DNA of 64,000 nucleotides from Enterobacter mori (GTDB lineage Bacteria > Pseudomonadota > Gammaproteobacteria > Enterobacterales > Enterobacteriaceae). Position numbers and translations under genes: made by a program. Shown piece by piece: positions 16,014 through 26,972 of this stretch (its first letter is position 1; each line of letters begins with the position of its first letter). Location: assembly GCF_025244905.1 (NCBI RefSeq), contig NZ_CP104285.1, positions 2,976,001-3,040,000 of the forward strand, read 5' to 3'. The notes under the pieces were generated by a model, which made no database searches, was not told the DNA's origin, and worked only from the letters and a program-made list of their open reading frames with translations.

Positions 16014-17450
16014 TTAATATGCACCATCACGATGAAGAACGACTTTCACTGTTTTGAACAAAATTGCGATGTCATTCCAAAGCGACCAGTTCTTGACATA
16101 CCAAGAATCAAAGTAGACGCGCGTATCGTAATCTACATCGTTACGACCACTTACCTGCCATAAACCCGTCATACCGGGCTTCGCCATCAGGTAATAGTCG
16201 ACGTTATCATCATAGCGAGGCAGCTCTTCCGAGATAATGGGACGTGGCCCCACCAGGCTCATTTGTCCTTTAAGAACATTAAATAACTGAGGCAGTTCAT
16301 CCAGGCTCGTTTTCCGGATAAAGCGACCTACTGAAGTGATTCGAGGATCATTTTTTAACTTAAAATCACGATCCCACTCTTCACGAGCGGCAGGATCTGA
16401 ATCGAGAAGTTTTTGCAGGACTTCCTGGGAATTCATCACCATCGAACGGAACTTGTAGCATGGAAACAGTTTGCCATGCCTACCGACGCGCATATGCCCG
16501 TAGATTGCCGGTCCACCGTCGCGAGTGACCTTGTACCAAAGGTAAATAAGCAGTGGCGACGATATCAGGATGATCAGTGAGGAACAAACGATATCGAACG
16601 TGCGCTTCAGGAAGCGAGAGGTACGTTTTGCCAGATTATTATGGATCCGTAACAGCATCACTTCATGGCTGAAGATGAATGACATATCGGTATTGTATAG
16701 CGGCAGCCCGCGCAGAGAAGGAATGACCGTCACCGATCGACAATCCTTCTTCGACAGTTCTCGCAGCCAATTCATCGTTTTATCGCTGTTTTCCATTTCA
16801 AAGGCAACGATGAAATGGATATCACCGGTTTTCTTCATCTCCCAAAGAATATTAGGATCGCGCAGAACGGGCAGCCCCTGCAGCACCGGTTCTGTTGATT
16901 CCTCGTCGAAAAATGCGACGACATCAAAACCTAACATTTCTTCGCTCTGTAAAGCGAAATAAGCCTCTACAGCATTACTCCCGCTTCCAATGATGATCGT
17001 TTTTTTCTTCCAGATACCAAGACGATTCAGAAGATGTTTGGTCATAGCTCTGAAGAATGGCAGCAAGATTAATGCAAAGGTCCAGCAAAAAACCCACACA
17101 TATCGTGAAAATTGCCATTTAGAAAAGGCCACAAGGGCCAGATCAAAGACGGCAAAAATAACAATTGTGCGGATGATTTCCTTCAACTCAAACCAGAATG
17201 GTTTGCGATAAGAATAGTGCCGCAACCGAACCCAGAACCATCCCACGCAGATCACGCTTAAAACGACGTGGGAGATGATACGCATCTCCAGCTGATTGTC
17301 CGGGATAAACCGATACAGATCGTTAAAGATCCAGTACACACAACCGATGGAAAGCGCGAGAGAGATATTAAAAAAAATAAAATCCGAGGCTGCCAGAAAA
17401 ACCTTGCATAGCAACGGGTTATATTTATTCAAAAAATTATCCGTATCCAT
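16014..17450 (-). CDS. wbaP: undecaprenyl-phosphate galactose phosphotransferase WbaP
   Basis: WbaP starts O-unit assembly by moving galactose-1-phosphate from UDP-Gal to undecaprenyl phosphate in the inner membrane. The 478-residue protein resembles Salmonella WbaP along its length. The N-terminal part holds about four membrane segments, the middle is a Rossmann-like cytosolic domain (KKTIIIGSGSNAVEAYFALQSEEMLGFDV), and the last 190 residues form the bacterial sugar transferase domain with KRTFDIVCS, YKFRSMVMNS, KTSLDELPQLFNVLKGQMSLVGPRP and KPGMTGLWQVSGR. It is the last gene of the O-antigen run. WcaJ at 36654 is its glucose-1-P counterpart for colanic acid. Confidence 0.93.
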   Translation of the reverse strand: MDTDNFLNKYNPLLCKVFLAASDFIFFNISLALSIGCVYWIFNDLYRFIPDNQLEMRIISHVVLSVICVGWFWVRLRHYSYRKPFWFELKEIIRTIVIFAVFDLALVAFSKWQFSRYVWVFCWTFALILLPFFRAMTKHLLNRLGIWKKKTIIIGSGSNAVEAYFALQSEEMLGFDVVAFFDEESTEPVLQGLPVLRDPNILWEMKKTGDIHFIVAFEMENSDKTMNWLRELSKKDCRSVTVIPSLRGLPLYNTDMSFIFSHEVMLLRIHNNLAKRTSRFLKRTFDIVCSSLIILISSPLLIYLWYKVTRDGGPAIYGHMRVGRHGKLFPCYKFRSMVMNSQEVLQKLLDSDPAAREEWDRDFKLKNDPRITSVGRFIRKTSLDELPQLFNVLKGQMSLVGPRPIISEELPRYDDNVDYYLMAKPGMTGLWQVSGRNDVDYDTRVYFDSWYVKNWSLWNDIAILFKTVKVVLHRDGAY

Positions 17451-17464
17451 GACAACACCTGAAA

Positions 17465-19371
<1,907 letters not shown>

Positions 19372-19421
19372 TTATTACCTTTAACATAATCACTGCCAGA
19401 GAAATTGGCCGACCCGCCTTT

Positions 19422-20393
19422 TTATTTACTAATAATTTTGTACAGCATCTTGAAACAGAAAAAACCGATCTTATTCATTTTTAAAAGTGCAAAACAAATT
19501 TTGTCTGGACGGTTAGCATCACATTGCAATATTGTAGAAAGTGAATATCGATTAAATTTTGTGTAAATAACCTCTTGATTTTTATTTAATATAAGTGAAG
19601 AACTATCTGCTTTAGATGTTTTATATAAAGTAATCAATGCACTTCTCGATAAGTGAGCAACACAAGCATAAAGACTGGGTCGATATTCATTGAACCCTTC
19701 GACTCTTTCCTCAAGAAGCGAGAGCGCACTTACTAACTCCATATTTCTTAGTACATTAAAATTGGTCAACGAATCTTTTCTAATGCGGTAATGATAGAGC
19801 ACTTCATTGATTCTTAGAACTTTTACAGCCCTAGCATTCAGCAGAGGAATCGTTACAGAATCCTCATAAATAATACCTTCTGGAAAAAGATTATCTCTAT
19901 ATAGTTCTCGCCGCACAATTCTTATCCAGGGGTAGTTGTGCAGAGCATAAAGCGTTTTTTTCGGAACATATTCAAACGAAGAAAAATCAACTTCATGATT
20001 ATTTAATACTTCAACACCTGTACCATCAAGAAATTTCTCATAGCGGTAAATAATTGTGTCAACATTATGAAAATTTTTGATTGAAAAGTCTATATATTTA
20101 AAAAATACTGGGGAAATTATGTCATCCGGATCTAAACATGAAATAAATTTTCCTGAGGCATGACAAATACCGTGATTCCTTGCAGTTGATACGCCACCAT
20201 TTACCTTATCTAAAACAATTACTCGCGGGTCATCCTCAGCAAACAGTTTGAGTATCTCAGCTGACGAATCAGTAGAACCATCGTTAATAAAAATTATTTC
20301 GCAAGACAATGTGCAAAGCTTGAAAGGCGAAAAAAAATCCCTAAGATAAGCAGACACATTATAGACGGGTATGATAAAAGAAATATCAGGCAT
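19422..20393 (-). CDS. family 2 glycosyltransferase of the O-antigen cluster
   Basis: The ATG at 20393 (MPDISFIIPVYNVSAYLRDFF) gives 323 residues and overlaps the wzy stop by 8 bases; a longer in-frame start at 20435 is less likely because the GT-A fold begins at the chosen Met. Motifs are FINDGSTDSSAEIL (NDP binding), GGVSTARNHGI and CLDPDDII with the metal-binding DxD. The family is inverting, cytosolic or membrane-associated. Donor and linkage cannot be read from sequence. The gene is strongly AT-rich, like its neighbours, with many AAA, ATA and TTA codons, in keeping with horizontal transfer. Confidence 0.85.
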   Translation of the reverse strand: MPDISFIIPVYNVSAYLRDFFSPFKLCTLSCEIIFINDGSTDSSAEILKLFAEDDPRVIVLDKVNGGVSTARNHGICHASGKFISCLDPDDIISPVFFKYIDFSIKNFHNVDTIIYRYEKFLDGTGVEVLNNHEVDFSSFEYVPKKTLYALHNYPWIRIVRRELYRDNLFPEGIIYEDSVTIPLLNARAVKVLRINEVLYHYRIRKDSLTNFNVLRNMELVSALSLLEERVEGFNEYRPSLYACVAHLSRSALITLYKTSKADSSSLILNKNQEVIYTKFNRYSLSTILQCDANRPDKICFALLKMNKIGFFCFKMLYKIISK

Positions 20394-21711
20394 TGGTTCC
20401 ATAAGCTCTGTTTTTTGTATGTGCGACCAAGGCAAAAATCAAAGGCAGCAGTAAAAGAATGATTTTCCATTCAAACAAAAGATATACTCTACCCATTAAT
20501 ATGAACTGAATAGCGATATTGAATACCTTCATCGCTATAAATAACAAGATATAATCTCTATTTCTTAGCGTATAAACTGTGAACCAAAGTGCCAGTGCGA
20601 GGAAAACTGCCAGTATCGCGCATACTAGTATAGAAAAAAATGGTCCAAAAAATAGTAATATGTTTGCAGGAAATGCCATCGTCAAAGCAATTCCCGCTTC
20701 TTGGTAAACATTGAATAATTGCTGAGGCATTACCAACCCCATCAGATATAACATGCCTGTATTTTCAGGCTGAACTCCAATACCGAAAAAGTTACCAGTA
20801 ATATTCAACATATCAATTTCAGCATTCTTCGCACTTTCTGTCAACGACCACCAAAGCTGGCTTTGCGCGGCAATACGTGTTTTCAGGGATTCAAATGCGA
20901 GCGAACTATCTCCAGAAAGTGAGAAATAGCTAGTCCATACCAGAATAATAAAAATAATGGCCAGAATTGAGAAAAATAATATAGTTTTAAATGAAAACAA
21001 TTTTTTGCTGATTGTTTTGTTAGATGCGATAAGAAAACATACGCTGAAGAAAAGAAGCATCTGGAAGATTCCCGTGAATTTTTCCCCAACAAGAATTTGT
21101 GAGATTAAACCAAGAAGAAATACTCCCAGAATATTTTTACTCTTAGTTCTTGCATAAATACAACCAAGAATAAAAACTGACTGTTCCACAAACAATCGCA
21201 TAAGATTGCCCCAAGCTGGAGCAACGTTATTCCAGTAATAAAATCTGTCCTGGCCGTAGTCGCTTGGTCTACCGAACTTGATGAAGAAAAATATCACGAC
21301 AAAAGTGGCCAGTAGCACTAATACTGGATATATTCTTTCTATAATTGCATTCAAAAAAAATGATGTATTTAAATTAACCATTATACGATCATTCATGAAA
21401 ACAAAAACATTCGAGGCAATCAAAAGGGTTATTACTGCTAAGCTAAGATTAATAGCAGTTGCACCATTTACCGTAGACATTTCCCCAAGTTCAGGTAAAA
21501 ACACACCAGTCTCAAGAATCAAACCGCTTATGGCTGTTGTTAAGATCGACCACAAGAAGAAACTACTAATGATAAAAAAAGATTCTTTTTTCATTAAAAG
21601 CAAAAAAAGAACTACTATATAACCCAGTACGATGACCAGATTAAATATCTCTGAACCATGGAAGATATAGCTTGCTATGAACAAACATATCCAGCACCAC
21701 AACATTAACAT
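20386..21711 (-). CDS. wzy: O-antigen polymerase Wzy
   Basis: The 441-residue protein is highly hydrophobic, with about 11-12 predicted membrane segments (for example WICLFIASYIFHG, LVIVLGYIVVLFLLLM, ILFFSILAIIFIILVW and IILLLLPLIFALVA) and a large periplasmic stretch near residues 260-330. No other candidate polymerase is present in the cluster, and Wzx is separately recognised, so Wzy is assigned by topology and exclusion. It would link lipid-carried O-units at the periplasmic face, with WzzB setting length. It starts directly after the stop of the upstream gene (21712) behind AAAGGG. Sequence similarity to characterised Wzy proteins is low, as is usual. Confidence 0.8.
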   Translation of the reverse strand: MLMLWCWICLFIASYIFHGSEIFNLVIVLGYIVVLFLLLMKKESFFIISSFFLWSILTTAISGLILETGVFLPELGEMSTVNGATAINLSLAVITLLIASNVFVFMNDRIMVNLNTSFFLNAIIERIYPVLVLLATFVVIFFFIKFGRPSDYGQDRFYYWNNVAPAWGNLMRLFVEQSVFILGCIYARTKSKNILGVFLLGLISQILVGEKFTGIFQMLLFFSVCFLIASNKTISKKLFSFKTILFFSILAIIFIILVWTSYFSLSGDSSLAFESLKTRIAAQSQLWWSLTESAKNAEIDMLNITGNFFGIGVQPENTGMLYLMGLVMPQQLFNVYQEAGIALTMAFPANILLFFGPFFSILVCAILAVFLALALWFTVYTLRNRDYILLFIAMKVFNIAIQFILMGRVYLLFEWKIILLLLPLIFALVAHTKNRAYGTNA

Positions 21712-23109
21712 TTAGTGGCCCTTTAATGTGTGCATTATTTGTGAGCTAATTTTTTCAACAAACTCATTAGCTGGGGATTTTGCATAATTTATTGTTAGTG
21801 GGAAACAAAGCGAATCATAAGCACCGACAAACCTGATATTGTATTCGCTGTAATTCGCAGATTGGTTCTGATCAATATGCTGAACGGCATTTATAATATC
21901 ATGGTATCCTTTGCATTGATGGACAAGAGGGTGCCCCATATAAAATACATCACCAAAAACTGCAACTGGCTTATTCATCAGTACAGCTTCATAGCCTACC
22001 GTACTAGTTAATGTGAATACCCCTAGTGATTTTTTTATCAATTCTTTCGAATTCAGTTTCGGATTGGCAAGTTTAACGTTAGGCAGTTTAAGGATTTTCT
22101 TATAGAACTCTAACCCTTCATATCCCGTAGCAGATATATGATCTTTTACCACCAAAGATTTGCCATGCGGGAGACTGAAAGCTAAATTACGAATAAGATT
22201 ATATTCATCATAAAATTTTGCAAGTATAGACGTTGATGATTCTGGATGATAGTGTAATGGATATAGGTAGAAGGCTTGCGATGTAAGATCTTCGCTAAAT
22301 AAATTCTTTATTTTTTTTACACAAAACCATCGTTTCACTTCTCTGAAATTCATGTGGAAGCTTTTTAATAAAGGATTTCCCACTTGGAACAAAACATTTT
22401 TGCCGACAATAGTTTGTCTGATAGTTTCTGTAATGAAAGTAAAATCTCGTTTCTTTAAAATTTTATTCAGAAAATTAACGGAAGAAAGACCGTTATTTTT
22501 CATATAATCAGGTTGGATATATTGAATGTTATCAATATATTCACTTAACTCAGCTTTTTTTTCCTGACTGAGTTCAGGCATTGTATCTGTCAACTTAAAT
22601 ATTTCTTGAGATAAACTGTCATCCAGAGAAGAAAATAAAGACTTACCAGGCAAACGACTCGCTGTTAAGCCTAAATACTGAACGCCGAATTTTTTAGCGA
22701 CTTCATTTGCAGTATATGCCAATCCATTTGAAACGTTTTCATAAAAAATAAAATCAAATTTTTGCTGACTAAAAACACTTTCAAAAAAGCAGTATAAATC
22801 CTTAGAGACGTGCCCCCAAAAATTGCTATCACTAGATTTAATTGAATGATAATAGTTATCACGATCATAATCAGAATGTATATTCCACTTGTCATATTGA
22901 GCCATTAATTCAGTGTGTTTATCTGCTTTGGAATATTCTTCAAAGCAAATAATTTCGCACTGAACTTCATGAAGCTTATATTTTCTTATGGAAAAATAGC
23001 TATCGGTAACAATGGTAATATCGAAATTTTTATTTTTTAATTCAATCGCCAGCTTTTTAAATACCGGGGAGAAAATTGCATTATTAATTAAGATGACGCC
23101 CTTCACCAT
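21712..23109 (-). CDS. KpsS1-like glycosyltransferase, candidate pseudaminyltransferase
   Basis: The 465-residue soluble protein resembles the capsule-synthesis (KpsS/KpsC-like) transferases, with the C-terminal region carrying FYLYPLHYHPESST, the segment GKSLVVKDH, and TSTVGYEAVLMNKPVAVFG at about residues 370-390. These are CMP-sugar-type retaining transferases in the Kdo group; the Acinetobacter KpsS1 enzyme of this type is a retaining pseudaminyltransferase (GT118). Because the operon makes CMP-Pse and no other gene looks like a nonulosonate transferase, this is the best candidate to add pseudaminic acid. Its ATG lies 26 bases inside the end of wzx. The gene is very AT-rich. The specific donor is inference. 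Confidence 0.65.
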   Translation of the reverse strand: MVKGVILINNAIFSPVFKKLAIELKNKNFDITIVTDSYFSIRKYKLHEVQCEIICFEEYSKADKHTELMAQYDKWNIHSDYDRDNYYHSIKSSDSNFWGHVSKDLYCFFESVFSQQKFDFIFYENVSNGLAYTANEVAKKFGVQYLGLTASRLPGKSLFSSLDDSLSQEIFKLTDTMPELSQEKKAELSEYIDNIQYIQPDYMKNNGLSSVNFLNKILKKRDFTFITETIRQTIVGKNVLFQVGNPLLKSFHMNFREVKRWFCVKKIKNLFSEDLTSQAFYLYPLHYHPESSTSILAKFYDEYNLIRNLAFSLPHGKSLVVKDHISATGYEGLEFYKKILKLPNVKLANPKLNSKELIKKSLGVFTLTSTVGYEAVLMNKPVAVFGDVFYMGHPLVHQCKGYHDIINAVQHIDQNQSANYSEYNIRFVGAYDSLCFPLTINYAKSPANEFVEKISSQIMHTLKGH

Positions 23110-24349
23110 TGAACTCCTTTTTAAAAGTTTTATATTTAGCCATCAGGATAAATAGATTAGAACCAATCAAACCTATTAATATTGCAAGCATACCACTATC
23201 AGGAAGTAGCTTAACACCGCCGAATGAAGTTATTACAAATAATAGCAACGCCATTGCATTGATACAAATGATGGATATATCTTTCTTCATCGAATACAAC
23301 ACATAGTGATATGGCATTGACATATTTAAAAAAGATGTTGCAATGACAATTAAAATGTACCATGAGAAATGGTCAGCATATTCAACTTTACCTGTCAATT
23401 TAATTATTAGATAAGTAGCTGGGATAGATAATGCAAAAAAGATACAATTATACAAGAAGATTTTCCGCTTGAATATTACAAATGCTTTTTTCGCACCCAC
23501 CCAATCATTAGCTTGAACGGCTTTAACTAGAGAAGGGTAATATCTTGTCACGACTAAAACATCAATAATTGCCTGAACGGCGGCCGCTATTCCAAAAAAG
23601 AATACATACACCCCTAAATTGGGCGACGAAATAAAATGAACAGCAATAACTTTGTCAAGATAGTTTATTACCCGAAGACATATCGTACCTAGAAAAAAAA
23701 GAAATGATGTTTTTATACCTCGTTTCAACCATTGAATGTCAATTTTAAAATCATAAAATGATATCGATTCAAATTTTGCGATAAAGATAACACCGATAAC
23801 TACGGATATTCCAGAAAAGACAAGCCATAAATAAAATATTTGTTCTAACTTTATAAATTGGAAATACAGCAATGGCACACACAAATAACACCATATTCCT
23901 GAACGAATAAATAATATAAAATTAGCAAGCGTAATTTTTTCTTTAATAATTAGTATACGATAACATTCTTGGGAAAGATGTTCAGTGATTGTTAAAACAA
24001 ATAGCAATCCGCCGACTCCAGTTATTGCGGATAAAGTCAACAATCCAGGCCAAACTGCTGCAAGTAGTAAATAACTAAAAACAAAAAAAACAAACTGATT
24101 AAAAAGTATCTCACCTGTTTTTTTCTTAACTTTTGGATCTAACATCTCTCGAGTTGAAAAAATATAGAAATCCAGTCCAACAAAATAAAGTGAGATGACT
24201 ATTATACTAACATATAACCCGTAATCGCCAACATCTTTAACTGTTAAGAATCTGGCAATAGCCATCATCAGCAAAAATTTACCACCAAGCGCAGCGATTC
24301 GTAAAGACAAATCAAATAGATATGTTGGAAATTTTATTTTCAATAACAT
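23084..24349 (-). CDS. wzx: O-antigen flippase Wzx
   Basis: The 421-residue protein has about 12 predicted membrane segments and the polysaccharide transporter (MATE/MOP) look: LSLRIAALGGKFLLMMAIARFLTVKDVGDYGLYVS at the N-terminus is typical of Wzx, where one finds an amphipathic start and the A-R-F-L plus G-x-Y segment. It would flip the undecaprenyl-linked O-unit to the periplasm. It lies between pseI and the candidate pseudaminyltransferase on the same strand, 41 bases after the pseI stop. AT content is far above the flanking his and wca regions. Confidence 0.87.
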   Translation of the reverse strand: MLLKIKFPTYLFDLSLRIAALGGKFLLMMAIARFLTVKDVGDYGLYVSIIVISLYFVGLDFYIFSTREMLDPKVKKKTGEILFNQFVFFVFSYLLLAAVWPGLLTLSAITGVGGLLFVLTITEHLSQECYRILIIKEKITLANFILFIRSGIWCYLCVPLLYFQFIKLEQIFYLWLVFSGISVVIGVIFIAKFESISFYDFKIDIQWLKRGIKTSFLFFLGTICLRVINYLDKVIAVHFISSPNLGVYVFFFGIAAAVQAIIDVLVVTRYYPSLVKAVQANDWVGAKKAFVIFKRKIFLYNCIFFALSIPATYLIIKLTGKVEYADHFSWYILIVIATSFLNMSMPYHYVLYSMKKDISIICINAMALLLFVITSFGGVKLLPDSGMLAILIGLIGSNLFILMAKYKTFKKEFNGEGRHLN

Positions 24350-24390
24350 TACACCATCCTAAGAACTCTTAACCGTCCCTGGTTAATATT

Positions 24391-25440
24391 TCAATTAAAA
24401 TGTTCTTTCTGAAGTGGGGTGCCTTTAGTGAGATCACGAGTAGAAATTTTACCAATTACATCGTCATAATTTTTTGGCGCAAGCCCATAACCAGGACGAA
24501 TGCTTTTGACATTTTCAGTAGTTAGCTTTTCACCCTTTTTTACATCCTTAACAATATAAAGTGAACGCCGAAACTTAACATTTCCCTTTTCGCTTTCTTT
24601 ACGTTCATAATTCACACAGCCTAACGCTTTCCAGGCTGTTTTAGCATCCCTACAAAGCGCTACTAACTCAGCGGGCTCAAGCGAGAAACTATCATCTGGC
24701 CCCCCACCATTTCGATCCAGCGTAACGTGTTTTTCAATGACGTTGGCACCAAGGACTACAGATGCCACTGCTGTTGTATTATCAATGGTATGATCGGAAA
24801 GACCAGTAATAACACCAAATCGCTCAGCCATATCAGGTATGGTTGCAAGATTATAATCTTCTGCCGGAGCCGGATAGCCACTTACACAGTGTAGAACGAC
24901 GAGCTCCTTGCATCCCCCTTCGCGAGCAGCTGTAATCGCTTCCTGAATTTCCTGCTCGTCTGCCATGCCTGTTGATATAATCATTGGCTTGCCAGTTTTG
25001 GCTACATATTTGATTAACGGTAAATCAATCGCCTCAAATGAGGCAATTTTATACGCCGGAGCCCCTAACTCTTCAAGCAAGTCAACAGCTGTAAAATCAA
25101 ACGGACTACTGAAAATAGTAATACCAAGCTGTTTTGCTTTGTCAAACAGTGGCTTGTGCCATTCCCATGGCATTTGGGCCCCTTTGTATAAATTAAAAAG
25201 GGTTTGCCCATCCCATAAGCCGCCATGTATCTGAAAATCTTCAGTATCACAATCAATTGTGATGGTATCAGCACGGTATGTTTGTAATTTTATGGCATCG
25301 GCACCTGCAGCTTTCGCTTCTTCCATAATCTTAAATGCACGGTTGATGTCACCATTATGGTTCGCAGAAAGCTCAGCAATAATATAAGGAGGATGATCTT
25401 TACCAATTTTTCGGCCATTAATTGTAATAAATTCGTTCAT
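24391..25440 (-). CDS. pseI: pseudaminic acid synthase PseI
   Basis: PseI condenses 2,4-diacetamido-2,4,6-trideoxy-L-altrose with phosphoenolpyruvate to give pseudaminic acid. The 349-residue protein has the NeuB-type TIM barrel (YIIAELSANHNGDINRAFKIM, DAIKLQTYRADTIT, LSDHTIDN, VIEKHVTLDRNGGGPDDSFSLEP) and a C-terminal antifreeze-like SAF domain (about residues 285-349: FRRSLYIVKDVKKGEKLT). Choice of PseI over NeuB or LegI rests on the PSE-type neighbours and the GGPDDSFS segment. The ATG overlaps the stop of pseG/H (TAATG). Confidence 0.93.
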   Translation of the reverse strand: MNEFITINGRKIGKDHPPYIIAELSANHNGDINRAFKIMEEAKAAGADAIKLQTYRADTITIDCDTEDFQIHGGLWDGQTLFNLYKGAQMPWEWHKPLFDKAKQLGITIFSSPFDFTAVDLLEELGAPAYKIASFEAIDLPLIKYVAKTGKPMIISTGMADEQEIQEAITAAREGGCKELVVLHCVSGYPAPAEDYNLATIPDMAERFGVITGLSDHTIDNTTAVASVVLGANVIEKHVTLDRNGGGPDDSFSLEPAELVALCRDAKTAWKALGCVNYERKESEKGNVKFRRSLYIVKDVKKGEKLTTENVKSIRPGYGLAPKNYDDVIGKISTRDLTKGTPLQKEHFN

Positions 25441-26972
25441 TAATTTTTCTCGCTGATATATTCGCTAGGCGATAATTTGTAAAATCCAAGACGCTCAAAT
25501 AAGTGATGCGATATATAATTTTCTGATAAAACCGTTGCCAATAGAGCTATACCCTCATGCAGCATCAAAACGCGTTTGATAGATGCACTCGCAATGCCTC
25601 TACCATGACATGCAGATGTCAGAAAAATCGATATTTCATATTTTGCAAAGGCATGCTCAACTGGATCTAATCGAATAACACCACATGCACCACCATTTTC
25701 GATGATATAAAAGAACGAATCATCGGCATTTAATTTACGTTTCATCCATTGAAGATGATTATCATAAGAAGGAATGTCAGGATTTCGCGCATACTTACGC
25801 GTTTGGGGCTCACACTGAAGCTGATATACAAAGTCGATATCGTCGAATGTTGCCTGGCGAAGAGTAACATTAGTGCCATCTTTAGCTGGCATAATAACTA
25901 TTTCCTGAATATCCCTGTAAAGCCCTTGACCATCGCAAATGTTCATAGCAAGGAGACGTTGCTCGTGATAATTCCTAATCAAGTGATTGAGTGCGACTCT
26001 GAGATCTTCAGAGCTAAAATTATCAGCATAGAGCACAATTGCACCAGCTTTAGCCAAGTTGTTTGCAATGGTTTTTTGGTTATCCGCAATGGCTACGTTT
26101 ACTGCAGGTAATCCCATAGCACATCGTTCCCAGGTCGTTCCCCCCATAGCGCCGATTGCAAAATCGTGTTCTAGCATCAATTCTGCCATATTTGACACAT
26201 TGACGAGGACGTCAACATCATATTTCGATTTATTAGCAAGGGAGATAATTTCTGCGCGGTATGGGCAGGCAGTACCTAATACGACAGTGATTTTTTCTAT
26301 GTTTTCAAAAACTGACTGCTCAAGAAAACCCAACATTTTTCCAGCAACATTATGAGCATCTACTCCGCCCATTGTTAACAATAGTCTTTTCGGCAAGGTA
26401 ATTTTCGTTTTACGATCAATTGATTGATTTCTTAAATGTGGAAACTCAGGATTAAGCAAGGCATAATTCGCGCCAGCTAAAATTTTACCTTCATTTTTAT
26501 TGAACGGTGCGTATTCTTTCGCGCTACGCATATATGTTTGATCGATCAGTAAATCACTGCAATGCGGTCGGTTGCAAAGATCATCGATTACCACTAAATG
26601 TACGTCAGGAAAACGGGTTTTCACAATCACTTCCCACTCATGATCAAGGGAATAGTGATCCATAATGACAATGTCTGGATAAAAACAACTATCTATAATT
26701 AAATCGATAAATTTCTCAGCATCATCAGACTGACTTCCATTGAGCCAGGATTTTTCATCTCTGATGTAAGTGCTCGACTTGTCGGAGACTGTGATGACCT
26801 GGACAGGAAAACCTTCCTGTTTTATTTTATCCAGAATATTGCCTGGGTGGTCTTTTGAAATGAAAGAACATCGCGCTCCTGCTTTTTCTAAGCCCTTTGC
26901 TAGATTCAGACAACGGATTATATGACCAGAACCGATCGAAAGCGATGAATCAGCCCGCAGAAACACGTTCAT
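25440..26972 (-). CDS. fused PseG (UDP-sugar hydrolase) and PseH (N-acetyltransferase)
   Basis: The 510-residue protein joins two enzymes usually encoded separately. Residues 1 to about 355 are PseG, the UDP-2,4-diacetamido-trideoxy-altropyranose hydrolase: GSGHIIRCLNLAKGL, with H17 matching the catalytic His of Campylobacter PseG, VVIDDLCNRPHCSDLLIDQT and GAMGGTTWERCAMGLP (GT-B-like UDP site). Residues about 366-510 are a GNAT acetyltransferase (VTLRQATFDDIDFVYQ, ISIFLTSACHGRGIASASIKRVL, ISHHLFERLGFYKL), the PseH step that acetylates the 4-amino group using acetyl-CoA. The two acts are consecutive in the pathway. It overlaps pseF by 23 bases. No frameshift is needed; the fusion is a continuous frame. 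Confidence 0.93.
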   Translation of the reverse strand: MNVFLRADSSLSIGSGHIIRCLNLAKGLEKAGARCSFISKDHPGNILDKIKQEGFPVQVITVSDKSSTYIRDEKSWLNGSQSDDAEKFIDLIIDSCFYPDIVIMDHYSLDHEWEVIVKTRFPDVHLVVIDDLCNRPHCSDLLIDQTYMRSAKEYAPFNKNEGKILAGANYALLNPEFPHLRNQSIDRKTKITLPKRLLLTMGGVDAHNVAGKMLGFLEQSVFENIEKITVVLGTACPYRAEIISLANKSKYDVDVLVNVSNMAELMLEHDFAIGAMGGTTWERCAMGLPAVNVAIADNQKTIANNLAKAGAIVLYADNFSSEDLRVALNHLIRNYHEQRLLAMNICDGQGLYRDIQEIVIMPAKDGTNVTLRQATFDDIDFVYQLQCEPQTRKYARNPDIPSYDNHLQWMKRKLNADDSFFYIIENGGACGVIRLDPVEHAFAKYEISIFLTSACHGRGIASASIKRVLMLHEGIALLATVLSENYISHHLFERLGFYKLSPSEYISEKN

